Positions 17,101 to 25,592 of a DNA stretch of 64,000 bases are shown one piece after another; the first letter of the stretch is position 1; each line of letters opens with the position of its first letter. Below the pieces are notes generated by a model, which had not been told where the DNA came from, ran no database searches, and was given only the letters and a program-made list of their open reading frames with translations. Source of the stretch: Flintibacter muris (GTDB lineage: Bacteria; Bacillota; Clostridia; Oscillospirales; Oscillospiraceae). A program made the translations under genes and the position numbers. The stretch spans positions 62,001 through 126,000 of the forward strand of contig NZ_CALPCP010000001.1 of the NCBI RefSeq assembly GCF_943192995.1. The letters run 5' to 3'.

Positions 17101-19861
17101 CACCGTTGTGCAGCACTTTGTGAACGTTGATGGCTCGGAGTCTACTGTGACAACTGGCCCCTACACTGCCACAGCTTCTGCTGCCGTTGGTAGTCTGGAC
17201 CAGGTAGCAAGCCGCCAGCAGGACACGACTTGGAATGATGTTGAATACATCTTTGACCGGACAGAGAATGCAGATGCAAATCTGACTGACAATATGGTAA
17301 TCGACATCTACTACAACGTGGACAGCTGGAATAATTCCGGCAGCGAGACCGGCGGCGACGGTAATCCCGACAACCAGCAGGCCCTGGTGAAGTTCGTCAG
17401 CGAGAGCCTGGCTCAGGGCCGGGTCAGCGGCGACACTGTTCAGGTGTTTACGGTTGAAGGTGAGACTGTAGCTCTGTCGAATGAAGTTGAGGCGAAGGGC
17501 GTTAATGGCTATGCCTTTGATTACTGGACCCTCAGCGATGGCGAGCAGAAGTACACTACCATCCCCGAGACTCTGAAAGTCGATGGCGGCAAGACTTACA
17601 CCTTCACCGCACACTTTGCCGCTGACAGCAACGGTGACAACACCCCCGACAAGTATCAGGTTGAGGTGACTCTGAATATCGCAGGCGGCACTTGGGATGA
17701 AATTCCCGATGGTTGGACTGTGACCAATGGCACCCTGACCCGCCTCTTTACCGTGAAGCAGCTGGTTAACGGTGTGGAGGAGATGGTGAGTCCCTCTGCT
17801 ATTATTGGCACTCTGCCCACCGGCACCGCCAGCGACGGCTACACCGCCGGCAGCGGCGTGTGGAGCGACGAACTGACCGCTGAAACAACTGTGACCGAGG
17901 CGGCCAGCTACACCCTCACCTTTGCCCAAAAGGCCACCGTGACTTACCCCGAGGCTAAGGAAGAGGACGGCAAGCCCGTTCCCCCCGTGAGCGGCACTGA
18001 CGCAGTTGATCAGGACGTTATCATCATTGTCGACCCCAACGGCGGCAAGTGGGAGCACGGTAAGGTGGGAACTTATTGGACTTATGTGGACGGCGTCTTT
18101 AAGCACATTGTGCGTGCAGGTGAGGCGGTTGCTCTGACTCCTGATCCCACCAAGGAAAGCTTTGCTTTTGTTGGCTGGACCAAGACGGTTTCGGATGATG
18201 GCATGACCATCACCTACACCGCCAAGTGGGCTGCGGACGAGGTCGATGAGAAGAATCCCAATGAGGAGGGCCCCGACGGAATTCCCGACGACTGGCAGGC
18301 CAAGGTCACCCTGACCGTTCAGGGCGGCACTTGGAATGCCATTGAGGGTTGGACCAATGAGAACGGCACTTTGACTCAGGTTTACAACCTGTATGAGAAG
18401 AACGCCGATGGTAAGTGGGAGAAGCAGAATGTCACAGTTGGCACTCTGCCCACCGCCGCTGCCAACGCCGGCTTTACCGGAAATGGCACGTGGAACGTCG
18501 AGCTGACCGCTGACACCGCTGTGACCGGCGACGCCGCCTACACCCTGACCTTCGCGCCCGCCGGTTCCCGCGCTATTGCGGTGAACTATGTGGACGCCAA
18601 CGGCAATCGTATCGGCGGCACTACCGTTTACGGCACCAACGGCCTGCCCTACACCCTGACCTCCGCTCCTGAGGCACTGGATGCCAACGGAAACCACTAC
18701 GTGATCAACGACACCCTGCCCAAGACGGTTGGAGCTGCTGTAAGCTCTGTTGACGTGCGCTACGCTGTTGACAACAACGGCGGCGGCACCGACGGCAGCC
18801 AGCCTGACGGCACCCCCGATGAGCGTCAGGCGATTATCTACTACAGCTCCAGCAACACCGCCTACGGCACTGTCAGCGTGCCTGTCCAGGTCGTCACCCT
18901 GAGCGCGGAGAGCGCCAGAAGCACTGTGACGCTGAGCAGCACCGCTTCTACCACCACGCTGAGCCGCACCTACTTCAGCAGCTGGACCCAGGGTGCCAAT
19001 ACCCTGAGCACCAACGCTGTTCTGGACGTTGAGTTCGAGGTTGCCGGCGGCCAGACCTACAGCGTGATCGCCAACTTTGGCCGTACCGGCACCGGCGGTG
19101 GCGGCGGCACTGGCGGCACTGGTGGAACCGGCGGCGGTGGAGGTACCGGCGGAACCGGAGGCGGAACCACTACAATCGAGGACAACGAAGTGCCTTTGGC
19201 TGGTGACACCCAGCTGAACAAGGATGACCACTTCGCCTACGTGAGTGGTTATGCTGACGGCACCGTCCGTCCCGGCAACAACATCACCCGTGAGGAAGTT
19301 GCCGCCATCTTCTACCGCCTGCTGACCGAGGAGTCCCGCGCCATCTACGACACTGATGTCAATGACTTCAGCGACGTAGCCAGCGAGCGGTGGTCCAACC
19401 GGGCCATCTCTACGCTGGCCAACGCAGGTGTCATCAGCGGCTATCCCGACGGCACCTTCCGTCCCGGTCAGACCATCACCCGCGCCGAGTTCGCGGCTAT
19501 CGCCGCTCAGTTCGACGTTGTGACCGAGAATGTGGAGAACCCCTTCTCCGACACCACCGGCCACTGGGCTGAGAATCTGATCTCCTTCGCCGCCAGCAAG
19601 GGCTGGGTCGGCGGCTACACCGACGGCACCTTCCTGCCCCAGAAGGCCATCACCCGCGCCGAGGCCATGACGCTGATCAACAACGTCCTGGACCGCGAGG
19701 TGGATGAGGAAGGCCTGCTGGCCGAGGCCAAGCAGTGGCCCGACAACCAGGAGGGCAGCTGGTATTACTACGAGGTTCTGGAGGCCACCAACTCCCACGA
19801 TTACACCCGCCGCAGCGAGGGCAATCTGGTAGAGAACTGGACCGCCATCACCAACGAGTAA
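14129..19861 (+). CDS. Giant secreted S-layer-homology (SLH) surface protein
   Basis: 1910 residues from the ATG at 14129, behind AAAGGAAG. It has a signal peptide (charged start, hydrophobic core, cleavage after VFA at residue 33). Residues about 45-120 carry His/Cys repeats of the EEHTHDEMCY type, then an acidic stretch (120-165). The middle holds repeated beta-rich modules resembling InlB B-repeat and MucBP domains (YTLTYNANGGTF, ITVDPNGG-like blocks, YTVVQHFVNVDG, IAVNYVDANGN), plus CxxC pairs. A Gly/Thr linker (about 1653-1680) leads to three SLH domains (about 1700-1855) that bind cell-wall polymers. It is probably an adhesin or matrix protein controlled by c-di-GMP. Ligand unknown. Confidence 0.92.
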   Translation: MTKRNWNNLSRRGLAMFLALIMCMGMLPVSVFAEEGTAGHWHNEDGWNCVSSQTLVCECEEHTHDEMCYNTELTLICENEDEDHEHSDICYETSEELTCEAEEHQHGDSCYAVDWQCEEPEAEPETEAEVEETTEPEEITESEPAEEAGDQAEDETPDSSVEDDVQNADSVNLGEISSAVVEEIVLETSKDLFEAVAEATEDEELSQAAGEIAAVLNPAQPVEPAEPTVAEQFINAVAALPDSVETAEDFDAVEAAMQDILPLYQAFEVEDYDYPGVDSALMKLESLQSQLGMGRPEPLAETGHEAYFYVWNPAHGEIPDHSTGNKAKWWYIGRGSVNLGAPGWESYPVESGLLIDIPMMPDRCKTLHLGGVDYKYNEQGGPDTFKIVWNDVVGASGATTADDGNHEITQEKTWHVNGSVVLESKTYCTVDFKVRQPNSTSFSAAADNATSFVKKDGYVTSVPGEDKVPGTKVVDGETFIFNGWYDNEACSGEQVNFETYAVTENTTFYGKYDPSCKHENTEIRGAVDATCANKGYTGDTYCQDCGIKLDGGVETPVNSSNHEGPFTTGLSTVATCTEPGRVGDVTCNACGEVSTQGHEVSALGHQPTKHDAVSATCIQPGTIEYWSCNRCNGNFLDQEATVKAEDVEIAIDANAHSYPEAWSEIEGNDEQHERVCTLSEEHVERNAHRYGAWRVDETDSAKEVRTCDDCGHKQYRTIPTVTYPTESGGKETDQVDVGVKIIVDPNGGIWEHGQIGIWTEENDGTFTHTAAAGDTIKLEPDPTWESHLFLGWEKTEGGDTVTFTAQWEQTYTLTYNANGGTFAEGAETVSETGLVGAHSLKSGKEMVSREGHAFIGWSDSELGVVGKDDSMPMIVYAVNMSADKTVYAVWGVDSNDNGTADVLETKYIVVYKNGDDVIEKVTNLLGTDKLGENKPNDPTEDDSEFVGWNFGDDSLMSLHFQMTVEAFYQMVKGNDNTIVLTASWKESQLSYTVVQHFVNVDGSESTVTTGPYTATASAAVGSLDQVASRQQDTTWNDVEYIFDRTENADANLTDNMVIDIYYNVDSWNNSGSETGGDGNPDNQQALVKFVSESLAQGRVSGDTVQVFTVEGETVALSNEVEAKGVNGYAFDYWTLSDGEQKYTTIPETLKVDGGKTYTFTAHFAADSNGDNTPDKYQVEVTLNIAGGTWDEIPDGWTVTNGTLTRLFTVKQLVNGVEEMVSPSAIIGTLPTGTASDGYTAGSGVWSDELTAETTVTEAASYTLTFAQKATVTYPEAKEEDGKPVPPVSGTDAVDQDVIIIVDPNGGKWEHGKVGTYWTYVDGVFKHIVRAGEAVALTPDPTKESFAFVGWTKTVSDDGMTITYTAKWAADEVDEKNPNEEGPDGIPDDWQAKVTLTVQGGTWNAIEGWTNENGTLTQVYNLYEKNADGKWEKQNVTVGTLPTAAANAGFTGNGTWNVELTADTAVTGDAAYTLTFAPAGSRAIAVNYVDANGNRIGGTTVYGTNGLPYTLTSAPEALDANGNHYVINDTLPKTVGAAVSSVDVRYAVDNNGGGTDGSQPDGTPDERQAIIYYSSSNTAYGTVSVPVQVVTLSAESARSTVTLSSTASTTTLSRTYFSSWTQGANTLSTNAVLDVEFEVAGGQTYSVIANFGRTGTGGGGGTGGTGGTGGGGGTGGTGGGTTTIEDNEVPLAGDTQLNKDDHFAYVSGYADGTVRPGNNITREEVAAIFYRLLTEESRAIYDTDVNDFSDVASERWSNRAISTLANAGVISGYPDGTFRPGQTITRAEFAAIAAQFDVVTENVENPFSDTTGHWAENLISFAASKGWVGGYTDGTFLPQKAITRAEAMTLINNVLDREVDEEGLLAEAKQWPDNQEGSWYYYEVLEATNSHDYTRRSEGNLVENWTAITNE

Positions 19862-19885
19862 TCCCCGAAAATCCCCCAAGCGATA

Positions 19886-19919
19886 ATAAGGGAGAGAGCC
19901 AAATGGCTCTCTCCCTTAT
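19886..19919 (+). terminator. Terminator hairpin between convergent surface-protein genes
   Basis: Perfect 15-bp stem (19886-19900 with 19905-19919), AAAT loop, followed by CTTATAATCTT. It lies 25 bases after the SLH gene stop and also downstream of the convergent gene, so it may serve both. Confidence 0.85.
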
Positions 19920-19957
19920 CTTATAATCTTGATGGTTCTGAGCTTTCACATACATAC

Positions 19958-21608
19958 TCAGATCTGAGACGTGCCCTCCAGAAAACGCACCAGCATAGAG
20001 GCGGCCTCCGCCCGGGTGACCTTGCCCCCGGGGTCCAGACAGCCGTTCTCCCGGCCGTTCAGAATTCCGCTGTGCGCCGCCCACCGCGCGGCCTCCACCG
20101 CCCAGGGGGACAGAGCGCCGGCATCAGAAAAGGGGAGATTTCCCTCGGATATCAGGGGCCGGCCAGCGTACCGCCACAGCATCATGGCCAGCTGTTCCCG
20201 GGACAAAGCTGACCGGGTCACAGCCGCTCATCAACCCCCAGTCCAGACAGTAGTGGATCCCGTTGTGGTACCAGCCATCGGGGGAGAGGTCGCCATAGGC
20301 GGCCAGGGGACAGCTGCTGTCTTTGCCGCAGGCCTGATAGGCGGGGGGAAAGACGGCATAAAACCGCACCTTCTCCCCGGGGTGGAGGAAGGACCAGGTC
20401 CCGTCGCCATTGCTGACAACCTCCACCGCCGCGCCGCTCTGGCCGGTGACGGTGAGGGAACCGGAGGCATAGTGCTCACCCGGGGTGAGGATCACAGTCA
20501 CTTTGTCTCCTGCGCCGGGATCGGCGGGCCGAGCACGGACCTGTCCCCGGCCAATGATGGTAACGTCGGCCTCAGGCACTGGAGGGGGAAACAGCAGACC
20601 GGAGGAGGGGGGAGAAATCACACGGGTGATGCCGCAGACATTGCAGTCAGGGTCTGTCTCGCTGTCGTAGACGTGGAGGGAATAGCCTTTGGCCTGGGTG
20701 GGAACCACGCCGGGACAGCCGGAGGCGACACACTGATACCAGTGGCCGGTCTCATTGCCCTCCCATTCTGAACCCCAGGTGTGGGTGTGGCCGGAATCCA
20801 AAAAGCGGGTCCAGCCGCAGATGCTGCATTGCATGTCCTGGGGGCTGTTGTAGACGTGAACAGCCCAGCCCTTTGCCTGAGTGGGCACCACGCCGGGACA
20901 GCCGGAGCCGGTACACTGGTACCAGTGGCCGGTCTCATTGCTGTCCCACTGGGAGCCCCAGGTATGAATATGGCTGGGGTCCACAAAGCGGGAGCGTCCG
21001 CAAACACTGCACACAGAGGCCTGGGGACTGTCGTAGACATGGGCGGCACAGCCCTCAGCCTGGAGAGGGACCACGCCGGGACAGCCGGAGCCGGTACACT
21101 GATACCAGTGAAAGCTCTCATTGCTGTCCCACTGCGTTCCCCAGGTGTGGGTATGGTCAGGGTCCACAAAGCGAACCCGGCCGCAGACAGAGCAGCTGGT
21201 GCCCTGAGAGCCGTCATAGACATGGGCCGCGTAGTCCATGGCCTGGACGGGGACCACGCCGGGGCAGTTTTCATCGGTACACTGGCGCCAATGGCCTGTC
21301 TCATCACTGTCCCACTGGGTGCCCCAGGTATGGACGTGGCCAGGGTCCACAGCCCGGACCCAGCCGCAGATATTGCAGTCCGGGTCATTGACGCTGTCGT
21401 AAACATGGTAGGAATAGCCGTCCGCCCAGGCGGGCACCAGGGTGCGGCAGTTGGGGACAGAGCACTTGTGCCAGTGACAGAGGTTGTCCGCGTCCCATTC
21501 AGAACTCCAGATATGGGTGTGGGCCCCGGCCGCTGAGGCCAGCGGCAGGCTAATACACACCGCCAGCGCGGCGGCCAGCGCGCGGCCCATAATTTTTTTC
21601 ATCTTCAT
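19958..21608 (-). pseudogene. Secreted Cys/His-repeat SLH protein, frameshifted
   Basis: From the ATG at 21608 (GGGGGGAG ribosome-binding site) the frame encodes a signal peptide (LAAALAVCISLPLASAAGA) and five repeats of about 60 residues. Each follows H-x-HTW...W(D/E)...HW..C....C...H.Y......C..CG, a pattern that could bind zinc. A beta-rich segment and a first SLH piece (DGWYHNGIHYCLDWGLMSG) follow. The frame then runs into unrelated sequence and stops at 20124. The SLH continuation (ALSREQLAMMLWRYAGRP, ending EGTSQI at 19958) is in another frame, shifting near 20200-20225. It could be a true mutation or a sequencing error. Confidence 0.8.
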
Positions 21609-21755
21609 CAGACGCTCCCCCCTGTCCTGTATATAAACATTTTAACACAAAATCTCCCTGCGGGGAAGTTCTTTTTGCTGGCAAATTAAAACAATGGACG
21701 CTGGCCGCCCGATCTGCGGGTAATCTGTGCGGGGATGGCCTGCTCCCTTCGTCTA

Positions 21756-22366
21756 AGAGCCTGTTTAAAAACTTTAGACAAGAGGGGGAGAGAAGTAGAT
21801 AATAAGGGAAAACAGGCGGGAGATGAGGATAGGATGCATCAATATCCAAGCGATATCAGCCGGGAAGAATATGATTTGATTCGAGAGGATTTGGAAGGAG
21901 CACGAAAAAGAACGCGTCCAAGACAGTACGATTTGTACGATGTGTTTTGTGCAGTGCTGTATGTGGTGCAGGGTGGAATACAATGGCGAATGCTGCCCAG
22001 CGATTATCCCAAATGGCAGAGCGTGTACTATTATTTCCGGGTATGGGCCGAAAAAGATGCGACAGGCGTCAGTGTTCTTGACAAGGTTCTGCACAAATTG
22101 GTAAAGCAGATACGGAACGAGGACCTGCGGCAGGATAAGACCACTTTTGGAATTGTTGATGCACAAAGTGTGCAGAATGCTGACACAGCGGAAGAAAAAG
22201 GGTATGACGCGGGAAAAAAGTATGTGGAATCAAACGCCATGTTGTCGTAGATACGATGGGGCTGCCCCATGCCATAGCCGTAACAACCGCTGATGTGACT
22301 GACCGGGATGGAGCCGTTCAGATGATCCTTTTTAACCGGGACAATCTTTCCTGTCCTCTGGCATAG
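21756..22366 (+). mobile_element. IS5-family insertion sequence remnant (left end and truncated transposase)
   Basis: A left-end-like GAGCCTGTTTAAAAACTT begins near 21757. The transposase starts at the ATG 21834 (MHQYPSDISREEYDLIRED, QGGIQWRMLPSDYPKWQSVYYYF), typical of IS5-family proteins. At 22214-22220 is the slippery heptamer A AAA AAG; a -1 shift there continues correctly as VCGIKRHVVVDTMGLPHA and AVTTADVTDRDGAVQM to a stop at 22364-22366. The rest of the catalytic domain and the right inverted repeat are missing, so it is dead. Confidence 0.82.
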
Positions 22367-22467
22367 GAGCCAAACAGGATAGCCTCTATTTTATTTTGTG
22401 AAAACAGCATCGCGATCTTACTGCACAGTTCCGCAATAATTGCAGTCACTTCTTGCCTGGTACGCAT
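22318..22467 (-). pseudogene. Nucleotidyltransferase-domain protein, 5' fragment
   Basis: From an ATG at 22467 (GAGGGGGT ribosome-binding site) the frame reads MRTRQEVTAIIAELCSK and then ILFGSYARG, the GS signature of the polymerase-beta nucleotidyltransferase superfamily, as in MNT antitoxins. After GSYARG the frame enters IS remnant sequence and stops at 22318. The catalytic Asp residues that should follow are lost. The gene was probably cut by the IS or by a later deletion. Confidence 0.65.
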
Positions 22468-22712
22468 AAGAGACCCCCTCTCTACTTTTTAATATGCTAT
22501 ATTGTACTCACTATCGTATAATTCCAAACAGAGACAAACGTCCTCTACACACTGTTCATTGTCCTCAAAGTCCTGCAATTTCAAGGGTTTCAGCAGCAGT
22601 GACAACAGAGGAAGCGGTCTGTTTTATCAGAAATCAGGCAGAAACGGCTGCCTGTGCCAACGGGCAAACTATGCCCATTTGAATATCATCCGTAAAAATA
22701 AGGAGCAATGCT

Positions 22713-23283
22713 ATGACCATAAAAACGAGAAATTCCGGTATCTATCAAACTCTCATCGCTCAACTGGACAAGACCGCCCGGCACAACCGACAGGGCAGCT
22801 TCCGCACCAAAGAGCGTTACTATGAGGCCATGCAGCCATTAAGACCGATTTAGCGAGCATCCGCTTCTTCCATGACAAATGGAGCGGACAAAATACCGTC
22901 TGCCCTCCAATGACGAGCTGGCAGTGGAACTGGAGCGCCGGCGTTTCGGTGGGGTGGACCGTACCTGGAGTGTTCGGGAGTTCCATCGGTTTCTGGCGAC
23001 CTGTATGGTAAACGGTCACGAGGACTATGCCGCCATCGCCTGGCTCCAGCAGTACATCTATCAAGTGCGGCCCCAGATTCAGGACGAGGACTCCACCCGT
23101 CCTATGACCCATCATGGCCTGCGCCACAGCTTCGCCGCCCGGACCTACCAGGAATTGATTGACAGCGGCATGAGTTCGCTCAGCGCCAGTCTCCATGTCT
23201 CCCAGCTGCTGGGCCACGAGCGGCCTGACGTCACCCGGGGCTACCTGGCTGCTATTCCAAAGGACGGTGTGGATGGGAAATAG
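22713..23283 (+). pseudogene. Tyrosine recombinase/integrase, deleted and frameshifted
   Basis: The start at 22713 reads MTIKTRNSGIYQTLIAQLDK, the N-terminus of a common Firmicute integrase. About 45 residues on, a deletion joins it to KTDLASIRFFHDK. After a frameshift near 22875 it continues as KYRLPSNDELAVELERRRFGG. A second deletion removes the part with the first catalytic Arg. The C-terminus keeps HGLRHS and LGHERPDVTRGYL. Without the Arg box and core it cannot be active. Confidence 0.8.
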
Positions 23284-23332
23284 TGGGATAAATCGACCTG
23301 TTCCGGAGCAGAATAATCCCGGAGGCGATGCA

Positions 23333-23488
23333 ATGGAACAGCAGACCATTACTATGGGTCAGGTCACCTACGAGTTGAGTCGGGTCTTTCAGGGTACACG
23401 TCCCCTCTCTGAGTTGATGGCGGAGCGGATGGTCCAAAATATTCCAACCGCCCCGCCCGTTGACGGAGGTGGCAGCCATGGGGTATAA
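23333..23488 (+). CDS. TnpW-like small transposon protein
   Basis: 51 residues from the ATG at 23333, with GGAGG 7 bases ahead. The pattern TYELSRVFQGTRPLSELMAERM matches small TnpW-type proteins carried just upstream of large serine recombinases in Tn4451-like elements. Function unknown. It lies 36 bases before the recombinase gene. Confidence 0.65.
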   Translation: MEQQTITMGQVTYELSRVFQGTRPLSELMAERMVQNIPTAPPVDGGGSHGV

Positions 23489-23524
23489 TCAATCCAGTGG
23501 GCCGGTTCACCGGAGGAGGCGAGC

Positions 23525-25195
23525 ATGAAAACCGGCAGATTCACACTGGCGTTTGCCTACCTGCGGCTGTCCAACGAGGAGGCCCAGGACGGGGAATCGT
23601 CCAGTATCACCAATCAGCGCATGATTGTGCAGAACTACTGCAAGCAGAACGGCATTACTCTCGTCCGGGAATTTGTAGACGATGGCTACTCCGGCGGCAA
23701 CTTCAACCGCCCTGGTTTCAAGGAGATGCTGAAGCAGCTGGAGCAGGGCAAGGCTAACCTGGTCATCACCAAGGACCTCAGCCGGCTTGGCCGCGATATG
23801 CGGGAGGCCAGCTACTACGCCGAGCAGTTTTTCCCGGAGCACGGCATCCAGTTCCTCGCCATCGCGGACAACTTCGACACAGAGCACGACAACATCATGG
23901 CGCCATTCCTGTTCGCCATGAATGAGGTCTACCTCCGGGACGGCTCCCGCAAGGTGAAGGACGTGCTGCGCAGCAAGCGGGAGAGCGGCCAGTACTGCGC
24001 CTGTCCGCCCTACGGCTACCGGAAGGACCGGGAGAACAGGCACCGCCTGGCTCCGGATGAGGCCACCGCCCCGGTGGTGGAGCGCATCTTCCAGCGGGCG
24101 GCGGCAGGGGATTCTTCCCGGAAAATCGCCCTGGACCTGAACGCCGACGGGGTGATCCCGCCGCTGAAATACCGGGTTCTGTACCGGGACGAGTTCAGTG
24201 AGGAAGGTGCGTCCCATGCTTCAGACACCTGGAACTACACCACAGTCAAGCGGATTTTGAAAAACCCGGTGTATCTGGGCCACACCTTGCTGGGCAAGAG
24301 CAAAAAGGTCAGTGTCAAGTCCAAGAAGAAGGTGGCGGTCCCCCGGGACAGCTGGGCAGTGACCGAGGACACCCACCCGCCGCTGGTGGACCAGGCGCTG
24401 TTCCAACGGGCCCAGGAAAACCTGGGCCGGGGCAGCCGAGACTACCGGGCCTATGACCAGGTACGCAAGAGCATATTTGGCGGTGTGGCGGTGTGCGGCA
24501 AGTGCGGGCACTCTCTCTGCTCCTGCGGCACGGTGTACAAGGGGGAGCGGGAGAAGTACTGGTATCTGTCCTGCACCCACCAGCGGCAGGATATTGCCAA
24601 CCCCTGCCAGGGGGTGCGCATCCGCTATGCCGACCTGGTGGAGCTGGTGCGGCAGGACCTGAACAGCCTGTTGGCCCTCAGCGATGAGGACATGGAGGCG
24701 CTGGCTCAGGAGGCGGTCAGGCGGATGGGCAGCGAGGAGAATCTCAAGACCCGGCAACTGAAAAAGGAGCGGGCAGAGGCGCGGCTTGCTACCATCGACA
24801 AGATCGTTACCAAGCTCTACACCGACAACGCCATGGGTAAGCTGGACGACGACCGTCTGAGCCGCATGGTGGCCGACCTGGAAAAGGAATCCGCCGGGCT
24901 GAAAGTCGCGCTGGAAGAACTGAATGCCCCCGATGCGGCCCAGGAAGCGGTGGACAATTATGCCCGCTTTTTTGAGCTGGCCAGGCAGTACACCCACCTG
25001 GAGGCGCTGGACCGGAATACCCTGCTGACCTTTGTGGAGCGCATTGAGATCGGTCCCAAGGTGTACGAAAACGGCGGACACAAGGTCCCCGCTCGAGCCA
25101 ACCAGCCTTACCGGCAAAGTGTGCGGCTCTTCTACAAATTCATCGGGGAATTGGCTGAAAACGGCGAAAAATGTTCTGAAGAGAAGCCCGCTTAA
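23525..25195 (+). CDS. Large serine recombinase (TnpX-like)
   Basis: 556 residues. The N-terminal resolvase domain has the catalytic Ser in AYLRLSNEE (residue 16) and Arg residues in DLSRLGRDMREASYY. The recombinase domain follows (PPYGYRKDRENRH, about 155-270), then a zinc ribbon (VCGKCGHSL ... CTHQRQDIANPC, about 322-360) and a coiled coil. Such enzymes excise and insert integrative elements through a circular intermediate. The gene appears intact. It ends about 20 bases before an SASP gene fragment. Confidence 0.93.
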   Translation: MKTGRFTLAFAYLRLSNEEAQDGESSSITNQRMIVQNYCKQNGITLVREFVDDGYSGGNFNRPGFKEMLKQLEQGKANLVITKDLSRLGRDMREASYYAEQFFPEHGIQFLAIADNFDTEHDNIMAPFLFAMNEVYLRDGSRKVKDVLRSKRESGQYCACPPYGYRKDRENRHRLAPDEATAPVVERIFQRAAAGDSSRKIALDLNADGVIPPLKYRVLYRDEFSEEGASHASDTWNYTTVKRILKNPVYLGHTLLGKSKKVSVKSKKKVAVPRDSWAVTEDTHPPLVDQALFQRAQENLGRGSRDYRAYDQVRKSIFGGVAVCGKCGHSLCSCGTVYKGEREKYWYLSCTHQRQDIANPCQGVRIRYADLVELVRQDLNSLLALSDEDMEALAQEAVRRMGSEENLKTRQLKKERAEARLATIDKIVTKLYTDNAMGKLDDDRLSRMVADLEKESAGLKVALEELNAPDAAQEAVDNYARFFELARQYTHLEALDRNTLLTFVERIEIGPKVYENGGHKVPARANQPYRQSVRLFYKFIGELAENGEKCSEEKPA

Positions 25196-25216
25196 GATGG
25201 AGGAGGTACACCAAGG

Positions 25217-25399
25217 GAGGTGGGCGTCAACCTGAAGCAGGGCTACAACGGCGATCTGACCAGCAAGCAGGCCGGCTCCGTGGGCGGCCAGATGGTCAAG
25301 AAGATGATACCCGTACGAACCGCGAGCTTTGCGCGGGCGGACAGAACGGCTATAGGGCATCGGGTGATGGTTACATATCGGGCGGGACTATACCTGTAA
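25217..25399 (+). pseudogene. Small acid-soluble spore protein (alpha/beta type), 3' fragment
   Basis: Open frame EVGVNLKQGYNGDLTSKQ then AGSVGGQMVKKMI, the conserved C-terminal half of alpha/beta-type SASPs, which coat spore DNA. The N-terminal half is absent, replaced by the end of the recombinase region. After KKMI the frame leaves the family (PVRTASFARADRTA ...) and stops at 25397-25399. Both ends are therefore element junctions. It shows the host, or a past host, forms endospores. Confidence 0.75.
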
Positions 25400-25418
25400 A
25401 GTGAATAGAAAGAGAACC

Positions 25419-25449
25419 CACCCGCAGGGAGTACAGCTCTCTGCGGGTG
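25419..25449. terminator. Hairpin terminator
   Basis: 13-bp stem CACCCGCAG-GGAG / CTCT-CTGCGGGTG with one G-T pair (25419-25431 with 25437-25449), followed by ATTTGTGCATTTT. It lies between the SASP remnant and the AlbA_2 gene. Confidence 0.65.
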
Positions 25450-25500
25450 ATTTGTGCATTTTCGATTGATTTTTCTTCTCTTGTCTGTTATGATGTTTCT

Positions 25501-25568
25501 AAGAACATAACAACATAAGAACTAACATAAGAAAAATCTTACTTATCCCCTTTCTTTCTTATGTTCTT
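25501..25568. promoter_or_regulatory. Repeated operator-like sites before the AlbA_2 gene
   Basis: AACATAAGAA occurs at 25512-25521 and 25524-25533, and inverted (TTCTTATGTT) at 25556-25565. AAGAACATAA (25501-25510) is inverted at 25559-25568. These sit 25 to 90 bases ahead of a gene with a DNA-binding-type C-terminus, so autoregulation is plausible. Confidence 0.5.
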
Positions 25569-25592
25569 GCGGCTTAAATAAGGAGTGTGCTT

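Noticed and set aside
16800-18800. Possible internal frameshift or separate genes inside the giant SLH protein
   Set aside because: The frame is open throughout and the beta-rich modules recur with even spacing, so it is one gene.
15143-19879. 1578-codon open frame on the minus strand
   Set aside because: Antisense to the SLH gene; its composition mirrors the repetitive G+C-rich coding strand, and it has no domain, ribosome-binding site or partner genes.
20000-21540. Several plus-strand frames of 170-270 codons
   Set aside because: Antisense echoes of the five-repeat protein; the repeats themselves create the open frames.
22494-22825. Overlapping plus-strand frames before the integrase remnant
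   Set aside because: Composition is Ser/Asn/Cys-rich without motif, and the real integrase start (22713) is in another frame.
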